64,000 nucleotides of DNA from an uncultured Lachnospiraceae bacterium (lineage in GTDB: Bacteria > Bacillota > Clostridia > Lachnospirales > Lachnospiraceae): positions 1-64,000 of the forward strand of contig CAJTVN010000015.1 in NCBI GenBank assembly GCA_910579685.1, read 5' to 3'. Under the pieces are notes generated by a model that had not been told where the DNA came from, searched no databases, and saw only the letters and a program-made list of their open reading frames with translations. A program made the translations under genes and the position numbers. Below, one piece after another: positions 50,264 through 59,443 of this stretch (positions within the stretch are counted from its first letter, which is position 1; each line of letters starts with the position of its first letter).

Positions 50264-51460
50264 TTATAATTGTATAGCTGGCATCACATATTTCTTATCT
50301 TCTATCGTAATATCACAATAATCACATGCCATAGAGAAGTCTTTTATCCAGAATTCCCTTATCTGATCAATTGTAAGATTTTCATTAATATCAATATAAT
50401 CTTTCTCTTTCATATATCCCAAAGCATACAGACTGGCAGCTCTTGCACAGCTAAAAATTTTTCCATCAAATAGCGTCTTGCAATAATATCCAGGAATACA
50501 GCTTTTATAATATTTTTCTATCTTTTCCCTATCTCTCCCTCTTTTTTCCACACCTCCAGGTGATATCCAATATCCTGTCTCCAAAATCTGATGATTTATT
50601 TTATTCTTTTTACAAAAGTCAATTATTCTTGTCTTTTTGACAAATTTTCCATAATCGCTTACCCTGACTTTGACTTTCGAATTCTGTAATAATGATACTA
50701 ATTCGGAATCAGGCAAAAGTGTTCCATTTGTCGTTATCTCAATCTGGTATACATTCTGCTTTGCAATTAAAAATTCTATAGCTTCTTTTAAATTTTTAGA
50801 TAAGAAAGGTTCTCCTCCTATCAACTCGCATCTCAGGATTATATTAACCTTACTTAGAATTATTTTTAGTGAAGTCAATATTATATTTATATCCAAATCT
50901 TTTTGTGGCGCAAAGTGAGGCATCAAATTATTACAGTCCTTACACCTTAAAGAGCATTTTGTCCCTAATACAATAACAAGTCTCGGAATATTTACCGTAC
51001 ACTGATTTCTTTGATTCTTCAGCGCCGTCTTGACATATCTTTCCTTATCGCATAAGTCTAAATTGTTTTCTTCACATAAGTTTTTAACAGTTTTAATATA
51101 TGGATGAACATATCTTCTATAAAATATATTATTGGTCCATTCATCATATGTTTTATTGTCTATACAGCAAATATTCTTAAAACATAACTTTTCGAGATGC
51201 TCTCTGATTATTTCCTGGTTTTGACCTAATGCTGCAATTAAAACAATACATTCTGTTTTAAGTTCCAACAGATCATTAATACATACAACCGAAATATCTA
51301 AAATTCGATCAGGATTATCATCTTTTTGTGTGACAGCAATCGCAAAGATATCAATTTCCGGATTTTCATATGTAAGTTTTTCTACAACTGTTCTCCCAAC
51401 TGTTCCAGCTCCATAAATTATTACTCTTTTATGTTTTGACAAAATACTAACAATATCCAT
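50264..51460 (-). CDS. Radical SAM protein with N-terminal Rossmann-like module
   Basis: 398 residues, very AT-rich. Residues 8-100 are the shared module (KRVIIYGAGTVGRTVVEKLT; KTECIVLIAALGQNQEI). Residues about 160-390 are a radical SAM domain with CSLRCKDC (CX3CX2C), CELIGGEPFLS and EITTNGTLLP. A C-terminal set CIPGYYCKTLFDGKIFSCAR and CDYCDI looks SPASM-like. AAAGGG precedes the ATG. It is 20 bases upstream of gmhA. The chemistry is unknown; radical modification of a sugar or a lipid-linked glycan is possible. Confidence 0.8.
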   Translation of the reverse strand: MDIVSILSKHKRVIIYGAGTVGRTVVEKLTYENPEIDIFAIAVTQKDDNPDRILDISVVCINDLLELKTECIVLIAALGQNQEIIREHLEKLCFKNICCIDNKTYDEWTNNIFYRRYVHPYIKTVKNLCEENNLDLCDKERYVKTALKNQRNQCTVNIPRLVIVLGTKCSLRCKDCNNLMPHFAPQKDLDINIILTSLKIILSKVNIILRCELIGGEPFLSKNLKEAIEFLIAKQNVYQIEITTNGTLLPDSELVSLLQNSKVKVRVSDYGKFVKKTRIIDFCKKNKINHQILETGYWISPGGVEKRGRDREKIEKYYKSCIPGYYCKTLFDGKIFSCARAASLYALGYMKEKDYIDINENLTIDQIREFWIKDFSMACDYCDITIEDKKYVMPAIQL

Positions 51461-51475
51461 TTGTCCAATCCCTTT

Positions 51476-53158
51476 CTAATAAAATTTAAGATGATCTTTG
51501 AAAAACTCTTTTTCCGGAAACAAATCAAAGGTATTCTCCTTCGGGACAATTTCCATTAACTGATTTCTTATTTCATAATAAATCTTTTTATTATTACTAC
51601 AGATTAAAAAAAGAAGACCTGTTGTTTCCTTATCTCTAAAATAATCTAAGGAAACCGCATTTTCTTTATCCACATTCTTATATCTATCTACTATATACTT
51701 TTCAAAAATCCCCATCTTGTTAATAAAGGTTTTTACCGCTCTCCCCACCTCTCCATATGGATATATCACTATATCCACATTTTCCTTTAGCATTCGATAT
51801 TTTATTGACTGTACCCAATAATTTCTCCATAATAAACTGTATGATTTTCGTAATTCTTTATATCCAACTATACTATGTTCAAAATTCCCATATATAGTGT
51901 CTAAAATCATCTCATAACCAGGCAACGCCTCTGAAAAACTTCTATCAGCAGTTAAGCCGATAAAAAGCTTATTCCAGTTATTCTTTACTTCTGTATTATC
52001 AAATGTCTTTATACTATCTAAAGCGTCTGCATGCATCATTCTTTCTAAATTGTTGTCTGAAAGGATTTGTATAATAGCTTCAGCCGCCTGATCCACATTT
52101 CGTTGTTCTACACTAATATATCCCTTCTTATCTTTCAAAAGCTCAAGGTATGGAAGATCATATATAACAAGTGGAATTCCATAACATTTTCCCTCGAAAA
52201 CATTCATTGGAAACGCTTCATACATTGAAGTAACCAGTTGGATCCTGGCGTTTGCAAATATTTCATCCAGATCCAGAGAATAGCCACAATAAAAAATATG
52301 ATTTTGTAGTCCGTTTTTCTCGATTGACTCCTGCAAAGTTTTTACGCTTAATTCATCTCCGCTTCCAAAAATCTTTAACAATAAATTTGGAAAAACATTT
52401 TTAACCTTTTGCATTATCGGAATCAAATCCAAATATTGTTTTGGATACAGATCTAAGCGTCCAACCCAAACAATGTACTGCGGTTCGCCTCTCTTGCATC
52501 CCAGTAATGCCACATTATATGGGTTTGCTATATATTGCGCACTTACTCCCAAATTATTCCAATAGTTCTCCTCACATTTTGATAAAACTACCAATTTATG
52601 AACTAATCGAAATATTGTTTTTTGCCGCATATAGAAATTTTTGTGCTTTGCCAGTTCATGTGAAAAAACTTGATGTTTACATAATACAAAATAGACATTA
52701 TTGATATTGGAAACTAAAAAATCATAAAATACGAGAGGAGATAACGCAGCGTGATGACATAAAATATCAATTTTTTCAACTGTCAATATCTTTTGTAGCT
52801 GTAATGCACGTGTTGTATAATCTCTCTTTTCAAATACAATTCCCTCGCTCTCAATATTGTATCGCCTAACGTCAGCCGGAATTCCGTAATCCGTTTCCTG
52901 CTGCGCTTCATCCGTGATTAATACGACATGATATCCTAATTCAAGATACATTGGAATAAGAAGCGAAATAACTCTCTGCGCTCCTCCCTTTCCCAAAGAA
53001 TGATAATAAATTGCAATATTACAACGAGAAGTTCTCGATGTACTGTCTACCCCAAAATTTTGTAAATAATATTTCGCCGCATCTATGTCATTTGATAAAT
53101 ATTTGTAGAACAGATTTATTACATCTTTTATTTTATTTTTATCACTTTCTTTCAGCAT
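51476..53158 (-). CDS. GT4-type glycosyltransferase with C-terminal module
   Basis: 560 residues. After a helical N-terminus of about 60 residues comes a GT-B acceptor half (YHSLGKGGAQRVISLLIPMY, ILCHHAALSPLVFYDFLV) and a donor half (YIVWVGRLDLYPKQYLDLIP, LLLKIFGSGDELSVKTLQES, VTSMYEAFPMNVFEGKCYGI), matching family GT4. Residues about 455-555 carry a divergent copy of the shared module (VDIVIYPYGEVGRAVKTFIN, LLFLICSNNKKIYYEIRNQL). Cytoplasmic. AAAGGG lies before the ATG. Confidence 0.82.
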   Translation of the reverse strand: MLKESDKNKIKDVINLFYKYLSNDIDAAKYYLQNFGVDSTSRTSRCNIAIYYHSLGKGGAQRVISLLIPMYLELGYHVVLITDEAQQETDYGIPADVRRYNIESEGIVFEKRDYTTRALQLQKILTVEKIDILCHHAALSPLVFYDFLVSNINNVYFVLCKHQVFSHELAKHKNFYMRQKTIFRLVHKLVVLSKCEENYWNNLGVSAQYIANPYNVALLGCKRGEPQYIVWVGRLDLYPKQYLDLIPIMQKVKNVFPNLLLKIFGSGDELSVKTLQESIEKNGLQNHIFYCGYSLDLDEIFANARIQLVTSMYEAFPMNVFEGKCYGIPLVIYDLPYLELLKDKKGYISVEQRNVDQAAEAIIQILSDNNLERMMHADALDSIKTFDNTEVKNNWNKLFIGLTADRSFSEALPGYEMILDTIYGNFEHSIVGYKELRKSYSLLWRNYWVQSIKYRMLKENVDIVIYPYGEVGRAVKTFINKMGIFEKYIVDRYKNVDKENAVSLDYFRDKETTGLLFLICSNNKKIYYEIRNQLMEIVPKENTFDLFPEKEFFKDHLKFY

Positions 53159-53162
53159 CTCA

Positions 53163-54416
53163 TCACCCTTTCACCTGATGATAAAGTATCATTTTATCAC
53201 TCGGTATTCCAATATCTCTCAACTCATTTTTCACTGATTCCGCAACTGAAGGGCTCTGTATCGCTATCAGTATATAGTCAAAAGAGAACGCAGTGATCTT
53301 ATCTATACCTACTACAGTTCTTCCAAAATAATATTGACCTCTCTTATATTTATCCACCCAGCCTATCACCTCAAAATTCTTCATCTCGGTAATAGCTGAA
53401 AATAATTCCATTCCTTTTTTTCCTGCACCGTATAAGATGATTCTGCTATTACGAGGAATCTCATTCTCAAATTCATAGATTACCTTTTTACAGTTAAAAT
53501 CAATATTTCTAATTTCCGAAATCATAAAGCGAAGAATATCAAGTTTTATCTTTTCATTACTTAATAGTCTGTTAATATCCATCAACAAATCCAACGCCTG
53601 AAAATTATCCTCACTTAGTGCGTTTATAATGTGAGATGCATAGGAAATATCGTTCAAACGATTTGTGACCACTTCTGTTAAGTGCTGATAGCTATGATTT
53701 ATCGCAAATTCTAACTGCCATTTCAATCCCTTAAGCATATCATTCACTACTTTGGGATCCGTGAATCTTTTTTTATTATTTATATTGCAATAATAAAATT
53801 CTGTGGGTATAATCACAAAGCGCTGTGCGATGTCCAAACACTGTACTAAAAATGGCGGATCCTGAAAACGGCGTAAATCCGGAAAACCAATATTGTTTTC
53901 CACAATCAATTTCCTACTCATCATGTAACAAACAAAATACCCGTCGTATTGGTAATCTTTAAAATTGACAATTACTTCTTTTCCCTCTTTCACATAATTT
54001 CTGAAAAAAGGAGCCTGTATAACTTTTCCTTCAACATTCTTAAGCATTAATCCACAGCCAACACTTAAATTATGCTTTTTTATTCCATCATATATATTAT
54101 CTAATGCATGATTATCATAATAAAAATCATCTGCATCAAGAAAACATATAAATTCTCCTCTGGCAATCTCAAGACACTTATTACGTGCCAACCCGGCGCC
54201 GCGATTCTCCTGTTTGAGCAATACGATATTTTTATGGTTCTTCGAATATTGATCCAAAATATTTATTGTGCCATCAGTCGAACCATCATCACAACACAGA
54301 ATTTCGCATTGCTTCATCGATTGTGCCAAAACACTATCTATACACTTCCCAATTGTTTTTTCTCCATTAAAAACCGGAATTATAATCGAAACTTTAAAGC
54401 TTTGATCTCTTTTCAT
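53163..54416 (-). CDS. GT2 glycosyltransferase with C-terminal Rossmann-like module
   Basis: 417 residues from ATG 54416; the frame is open to a TTG at 54440. GT-A fold: KVSIIIPVFNGEKTIGKCID, ILCCDDGSTDGTINILDQYS, FICFLDADDFYY (DxD). Middle helical region with RRFQDPPFLVQCLDI. Residues about 320-415 are the shared module (SRIILYGAGKKGMELFSAI, VIGWVDKYKRGQYYFGRTVV, FDYILIAIQSPSVAESV). The start overlaps the previous gene by 23 bases. It is a paralogue of that gene. Confidence 0.85.
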   Translation of the reverse strand: MKRDQSFKVSIIIPVFNGEKTIGKCIDSVLAQSMKQCEILCCDDGSTDGTINILDQYSKNHKNIVLLKQENRGAGLARNKCLEIARGEFICFLDADDFYYDNHALDNIYDGIKKHNLSVGCGLMLKNVEGKVIQAPFFRNYVKEGKEVIVNFKDYQYDGYFVCYMMSRKLIVENNIGFPDLRRFQDPPFLVQCLDIAQRFVIIPTEFYYCNINNKKRFTDPKVVNDMLKGLKWQLEFAINHSYQHLTEVVTNRLNDISYASHIINALSEDNFQALDLLMDINRLLSNEKIKLDILRFMISEIRNIDFNCKKVIYEFENEIPRNSRIILYGAGKKGMELFSAITEMKNFEVIGWVDKYKRGQYYFGRTVVGIDKITAFSFDYILIAIQSPSVAESVKNELRDIGIPSDKMILYHQVKG

Positions 54417-55662
54417 ACTCCATTTTTTTAATTGGACCAATAATCTTTCGGTTCTTGACCCATCTGTTCCTTTCTATATTTTTTCTGATCTCTTCAAATA
54501 CCTGTTCCTTTTCTATCGCTATCAAAATGTAATCCGCTTCAACATTTTCTATAGTCTCTGGCTTGCAAACGTCAAACCCAATTTTGCAGATTTCTTCATA
54601 ATTTCGATCTACCCATTTTACAATAGTGCAATATTGAGTTGCTTTGATTACAGAATAAACATATTTTCCAACAATGCCTGCACCGTATAATATAATCTTG
54701 CTTCCAAATGGCATCTCTGAATACGGAAATATATAATTCTGAAACCAAATAACCGGATTCCTCAACGATCGCTTTATTTCTTCTAAGGCTAAAATCTTTT
54801 GGTCAGGTTTTGTCTCACAATTTTCTAAGCTCTCATAGATTTCAATCAAAATTCTTAATGCTGTTAAATTACCGCCCATAATTGAACATTTGATAACATC
54901 TAAACATTCTTTATTTAATCTCGAAAGATTGTTAGACAGCAAAATGTTAAGACCGTGTTTTTTTGCAAAGTCAACATTCAGTTTAATTCCGCTTAATATA
55001 TCATTGATTTGTACAGGGGAAAATTTAACACTACGTATATGTTTTCTATAACAATATAATTTTAAAGGTAAAATTAGAAACTCTTTTGCGATCCACATTG
55101 CCTGCACCAGAAACGGAGGATCCTGGTATCGGCTCAAATTTGGAAATCTCAATTCATTTTCATTCAAAAATTCCCTTTTAAATATATAACTCGTATAATA
55201 ATAATCCAGTTGAATATCTTCATAACGAATTCTTAAAATCTGTTGGTCAAAAAACATATCTGTATAGACATCTGCCAGATTTGTTTTTCCATTATACATT
55301 GTATAAAGAAACCCTCCACATATTGGAACGTTATTCTCTTCACAAGCTTCAAACAACTTCCTCAACCCAGTGCTATCCATATAAAAATCATCGGCATCCA
55401 TAAATGCAACATATTTTCCTTTAGCAATCTCTAAGCCCTTATTTCTGGCAATTGCTGCACCTAAATGAGGCTGTTGGATCAGTTTGATATTTTTGCAATA
55501 CTTCTGATAGGATTTAATAATATTTACGGTTTGATCCGTCGACCCATCATCTATACAAATAATCTCCTTATTTACAATATCCTGTCTCATAATACTGTCT
55601 AAGCACTCACATATAAATTTCTGTCCGTTAAATACCGGTATTATGATTGATACGCCACACAT
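54394..55662 (-). CDS. GT2 glycosyltransferase with C-terminal Rossmann-like module
   Basis: 422 residues. GVSIIIPVFNGQKFICECLD, IICIDDGSTDQTVNIIKSYQ, YVAFMDADDFYMD (DxD), RYQDPPFLVQAMWIAKEFLI. C-terminal module at about 315-415 (SKIILYGAGIVGKYVYSVIK, IVKWVDRNYEEICKIG, ADYILIAIEKEQVFEEI). GGAGAAAAAG precedes the ATG. Same layout and similar sequence over the whole length as the gene after it, so the pair arose by tandem duplication. Confidence 0.86.
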   Translation of the reverse strand: MCGVSIIIPVFNGQKFICECLDSIMRQDIVNKEIICIDDGSTDQTVNIIKSYQKYCKNIKLIQQPHLGAAIARNKGLEIAKGKYVAFMDADDFYMDSTGLRKLFEACEENNVPICGGFLYTMYNGKTNLADVYTDMFFDQQILRIRYEDIQLDYYYTSYIFKREFLNENELRFPNLSRYQDPPFLVQAMWIAKEFLILPLKLYCYRKHIRSVKFSPVQINDILSGIKLNVDFAKKHGLNILLSNNLSRLNKECLDVIKCSIMGGNLTALRILIEIYESLENCETKPDQKILALEEIKRSLRNPVIWFQNYIFPYSEMPFGSKIILYGAGIVGKYVYSVIKATQYCTIVKWVDRNYEEICKIGFDVCKPETIENVEADYILIAIEKEQVFEEIRKNIERNRWVKNRKIIGPIKKMEYEKRSKL

Positions 55663-55731
55663 CGCTTTTTCTCCAGATTTTTGATTCTCTCTGCTTTTAC
55701 ATATTTCTGATTACTAATTGCATCCTCAGAA

Positions 55732-56877
55732 TTAATAAATTAGTTTATCTCTGTTAATTCCATAATTTGCGCTTAAATTATCAGCAACTTCTTCTGCCAC
55801 CAAAATATTCGCAATCGCAATTATCAAATAGTCAACTTGACCAGTATAAACAGCGATTTTGTTTGGGCAATAAACCTCATAGCCTTTCTTTTGATATAGC
55901 TCAAACTTCTTATCTACCCATAAAACTATTTCGCAGTAGGCGATCTGTCTAATTTGGTGCAAATAAGTCTTTCCAACTCTTCCCGCTCCATATATTATCA
56001 CTTTAGCCCCTTTGACTACCCTATCAAAGGGGAATAAATAATTCTCTGCCTCAATAAAGCTTTCCGGTTCCTTTTGCCAAACCATTTTTCTCATATACTG
56101 ATCAAGCTGTGGGATTAAGTATTCTGCATATTCATTTTTCTTAAATATCTCATAAAGATATAAATACAAATTTGCAACATTAGAATAATAATTTGCATCT
56201 TTTCGTGCTGTCATAGCATCTTTATGAATACGATAATGATATTTTGATTCTGAACAAATAACAGCCTTATTTATCTTCAATAAATAGGGATAAACAACTG
56301 CTGCGTCCTCTCCGTTAGAAATATCTGTGTTGACATTAACATAACAATCCGCCAAAATGTTTCTCTTAAAAATTTTGTTACATAAGTATGGCAAAATTCC
56401 AAATTCATAAAAACCCTGGTAATATAACATTTGGGGCCAAACTTCATTTATAAGTTTATCTTTTTTATAGATACCGTTCTTAATTTTATTCACAATCCTC
56501 ATAGTATTGTTTATTTCTTCTCTCATACATCCTAAAGCTACTATATCAGCCTTATTTAATTCCATTTCTTCCACAAGAAATTCAAGAAAATCTTTCTCTA
56601 CCCAATCGTCTGCATCCACAAAAACAACAAACTCTCCTTTGGCGCTCTCTACCCCTTCTTTTCTAGCACATATCAGACCTTCATTTTTTTTATGTATTAC
56701 TCTAACCCGGCTGTCCGATAACGAATAGCTATCACAAATCTGTCCGGAGGAATCCATTGAACCGTCATCCACAAGAATCAGTTCGTAATCTCTGAAGGTC
56801 TGGTCAAGAACAGAATCAACACATTCTCTCAGATACCTTTCTTCATTATAGACCGCTATAATTACTGATACTTTCAC
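55732..56877 (-). CDS. GT2 glycosyltransferase with C-terminal Rossmann-like module
   Basis: 381 residues from a GTG at 56877 with GGGGGAG eight bases ahead. GT-A: KVSVIIAVYNEERYLRECVD, LILVDDGSMDSSGQICDSYS, FVVFVDADDWVEKDF. The middle part (NGEDAAVVYPYLLKINKAVI) is typical of polysaccharide GT2 enzymes. Module at about 285-380 (AKVIIYGAGRVGKTYLHQIR, IVLWVDKKFELYQKKG, VDYLIIAIANILVAEEV). Confidence 0.85.
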   Translation of the reverse strand: MKVSVIIAVYNEERYLRECVDSVLDQTFRDYELILVDDGSMDSSGQICDSYSLSDSRVRVIHKKNEGLICARKEGVESAKGEFVVFVDADDWVEKDFLEFLVEEMELNKADIVALGCMREEINNTMRIVNKIKNGIYKKDKLINEVWPQMLYYQGFYEFGILPYLCNKIFKRNILADCYVNVNTDISNGEDAAVVYPYLLKINKAVICSESKYHYRIHKDAMTARKDANYYSNVANLYLYLYEIFKKNEYAEYLIPQLDQYMRKMVWQKEPESFIEAENYLFPFDRVVKGAKVIIYGAGRVGKTYLHQIRQIAYCEIVLWVDKKFELYQKKGYEVYCPNKIAVYTGQVDYLIIAIANILVAEEVADNLSANYGINRDKLIY

Positions 56878-56919
56878 ACCAAATGCTCCCCCACTAAATA
56901 TTCCAAAAATATTTCCCGT

Positions 56920-58212
56920 TCATTCCGGTATAGATAGAATATTTTCAAATCCCAATCTCCTCAAATTGCTTTCTATCTCTTCCTGATAAACCGTTGTAAC
57001 CGATATAATCACAAGACTATTTCCCCTATAGTCTTTGAGATCCTCAATCGCCCAAATCGGCACACCCTGATAGCTTGCGAAATTCTCCTGCTTCTGCGAT
57101 ACTGCAAAGCAAAGAATTTTCTCCCTTAGACCTCTCTCTGTCAAATCACGAAAAGTTCTTTTTCCTACCATTCCTGCGCCGTATAGAATTATTTTCTTAT
57201 AACAACCTATCTTTTCATAAGCACATTCCCTGATCAAGTTCTGATTCCCATAAAAACCCTCAGGATCATCCATAATTTCGCACAACATGTGCCAATCTGC
57301 TTTATGAAAACACTCTCTTTTTAAGGCTCCTAATTCTCTAAGTTCCAAAAAATCTTCAGAAAAACGTTTTAAAAACATTAATTGATATTCGCCTGATATT
57401 CTCTCCGTATTTCCCTTGTACGCCTGATAAAACACATAGGAATAGATATTCTGAAAACTTTTCCATAAACTTTCTTTTTTTTTCAATATGTTAAAAATGA
57501 AATGAAACTCATCACTAACACAGAATACCTTGTCTTTACTATAGACAGAGGAATGTGGATTATCTCTGCGGTTCATATAGTACGCCTTATCCAAAAAATA
57601 TGCCTTCTTTGCATACATAAATGTCTGAAACCAGAATCCCGTATCCTGGTATGACGCTCCTGGCGTCTCATTATGTCGTATATCATTTTTTATTAGAAAT
57701 TCTCTTTTGTAAATTCCACTCCAAGTATTAATCGGGAAACAAAAGCACTCCTGCTCCCTCTCAATATCGATTACCCGATTATATAAATCCGTATTATTTG
57801 AGAGTCGATAAAGCGCTTTATCGATCCGATTCCCAATTCCTGTAAAACGGTAAAAATCAGATTTAACTAAATCAGCATCATTTTCTTTTGCCGCTAAATA
57901 TAATTTTTCATACATTCTTTCTGATATATAATCATCTGTCTCTACAATCCCTATATATATTCCCCTCGCCGCTGCTATCCCTAAATTCATTTGATATCCA
58001 TAGCTTTTTTTATCAGACACAACTACTTTTATACGGCTATCTCTAGTTTCGTATTTTTGAAGAACTTTCAATGTACCATCTGTTGACCCTGCATCTACAC
58101 ATATTATTTCAATATCATATAGCGTTTGATTAATAACACTTACTATACATTCATCAATATATTCCCTGACATTGAAAGAAGGTAATATAACCGAAACTTT
58201 TATTTTATCCAC
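56920..58212 (-). CDS. GT2 glycosyltransferase with C-terminal Rossmann-like module
   Basis: 430 residues from a GTG at 58212 with GGAG upstream. GT-A: KVSVILPSFNVREYIDECIV, IICVDAGSTDGTLKVLQKYE, YIGIVETDDYISERMYEKLY (the DxD equivalent is ETDD). Module at about 335-430 (YKKIILYGAGMVGKRTFRDL, ILCFAVSQKQENFASYQGVP, NSLVIISVTTVYQEEIE), in which the usual WVD is replaced by FAVSQ, as in the radical SAM protein at 50264 (AIAVTQ). Confidence 0.84.
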   Translation of the reverse strand: MDKIKVSVILPSFNVREYIDECIVSVINQTLYDIEIICVDAGSTDGTLKVLQKYETRDSRIKVVVSDKKSYGYQMNLGIAAARGIYIGIVETDDYISERMYEKLYLAAKENDADLVKSDFYRFTGIGNRIDKALYRLSNNTDLYNRVIDIEREQECFCFPINTWSGIYKREFLIKNDIRHNETPGASYQDTGFWFQTFMYAKKAYFLDKAYYMNRRDNPHSSVYSKDKVFCVSDEFHFIFNILKKKESLWKSFQNIYSYVFYQAYKGNTERISGEYQLMFLKRFSEDFLELRELGALKRECFHKADWHMLCEIMDDPEGFYGNQNLIRECAYEKIGCYKKIILYGAGMVGKRTFRDLTERGLREKILCFAVSQKQENFASYQGVPIWAIEDLKDYRGNSLVIISVTTVYQEEIESNLRRLGFENILSIPE

Positions 58213-58262
58213 TTCTGATACTCCATTTCATCATATATACAGTTAAACGATATTCAACAGCC

Positions 58263-59426
58263 CTATCCTTTTTCATTTCCTGAAAATCTCTGATATAAAA
58301 GAAATACTTTATCGGCATTCTTTACCGCTGTATACTTCCTGACAGCTTTCTTCTGCCCAATCCGCCTTATCTGCTTTGCTTTCTCTCTGTTCTTCAAAAC
58401 ATACTCTATCGTATTCGCCAGATTTTCCACGTCTCCACATCTATACAGATATCCGTTCTCCCCGCCCTCAAGCAGCTCCTTTGTCCCGGCCGTATCCGCC
58501 CCTACAATCAGGCATCCCGCCATCATTCCCTCCACTGTGGTGCGCCCGAACGCCTCATTCTGCGAACAGACAAACAAGATATCTATCTTTTCCAACACCT
58601 CCGCGATACAATTACTTGCCCCGGCAAAAAAAATATTATCTTGCAAATTTTCTTCCTCACTAAGCCGCTTTAAATATCGCTGAAACGATTCCTTTCCTTT
58701 TCCTACAATTTTCAACTCGAAATCTGAAATTCCTTTCCGCTTCAGTTGTCCACATGCCCGAATCAGCTCCTCATGACCTTTGTAAGGCACAATTCCCCCT
58801 ATAATACCAAACCGAGTCTCTTTACCCTGAAATATTTCTCTCTCCGGTCTGAAAAAATCTTTCTCATCAATTCCGTTATAAATAACATGCATCTTTTCCA
58901 CCGGAAAAATCCCACAATACTTCTTGTAAACACTATCCGAAATCGCAACTATTGCAGTAGCTCTGCTTATCAGTGCATATCCCCTTTCCCGGTTCCAGAT
59001 TTTCCTGTTCTGTCCCTCTTCCAGGAACTCCCTTATATGCCATACAAAAGGAATATCCATTCTAAGCGCAGCCACCGCCCCGACATAGCTGTATGTAGTA
59101 TTTATATGTATAATATCGATTGCTTTTTCTTCGATCAGCTCACAGATTCGGCTGATCGCCTTTTCATTTCCTGGAAGTTCCTTTTCTTTTTCTTTTTCCC
59201 TCTCCTGCGTCTTTCCTTCTTCGATATCCACTACCCAGTTTCTGGAAGGGACGATTTCATATCCCACACCAAACGCATCCAGAAGCTTTCCTCCGTCTCC
59301 CACATTTGGCAAAACAACAAACACATTGACTCTATAATCTCTAATCAGAATCTGAGCCAGCTTTGCCATACTTAGAAAAGCACCCGATATACAGTTGTTA
59401 TCCGAGGCAACAAACATAATATTCAT
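58263..59426 (-). CDS. GT4-type glycosyltransferase
   Basis: 387 residues. N-terminal acceptor half (MNIMFVASDNNCISGAFLSM, IIHINTTYSYVGAVAALRMD), donor half (FGIIGGIVPYKGHEELIRAC, DILFVCSQNEAFGRTTVEGM with the conserved Glu pair region). A charged low-complexity insert (EEGKTQEREKEKEKELPGNE, about 70-90) is coded by a run of TTTTTC-like repeats on the plus strand and may vary in length between strains. This gene lacks the shared C-terminal module. Confidence 0.9.
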   Translation of the reverse strand: MNIMFVASDNNCISGAFLSMAKLAQILIRDYRVNVFVVLPNVGDGGKLLDAFGVGYEIVPSRNWVVDIEEGKTQEREKEKEKELPGNEKAISRICELIEEKAIDIIHINTTYSYVGAVAALRMDIPFVWHIREFLEEGQNRKIWNRERGYALISRATAIVAISDSVYKKYCGIFPVEKMHVIYNGIDEKDFFRPEREIFQGKETRFGIIGGIVPYKGHEELIRACGQLKRKGISDFELKIVGKGKESFQRYLKRLSEEENLQDNIFFAGASNCIAEVLEKIDILFVCSQNEAFGRTTVEGMMAGCLIVGADTAGTKELLEGGENGYLYRCGDVENLANTIEYVLKNREKAKQIRRIGQKKAVRKYTAVKNADKVFLLYQRFSGNEKG

Positions 59427-59443
59427 AGACCGCTCTTTTACCT

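Noticed and set aside
59180..59225. TTTTTC-like repeat run as a regulatory or CRISPR-like repeat
   Set aside because: It lies inside the GT4 gene and codes for the Lys-Glu repeat KEKEKE; a simple coding repeat.
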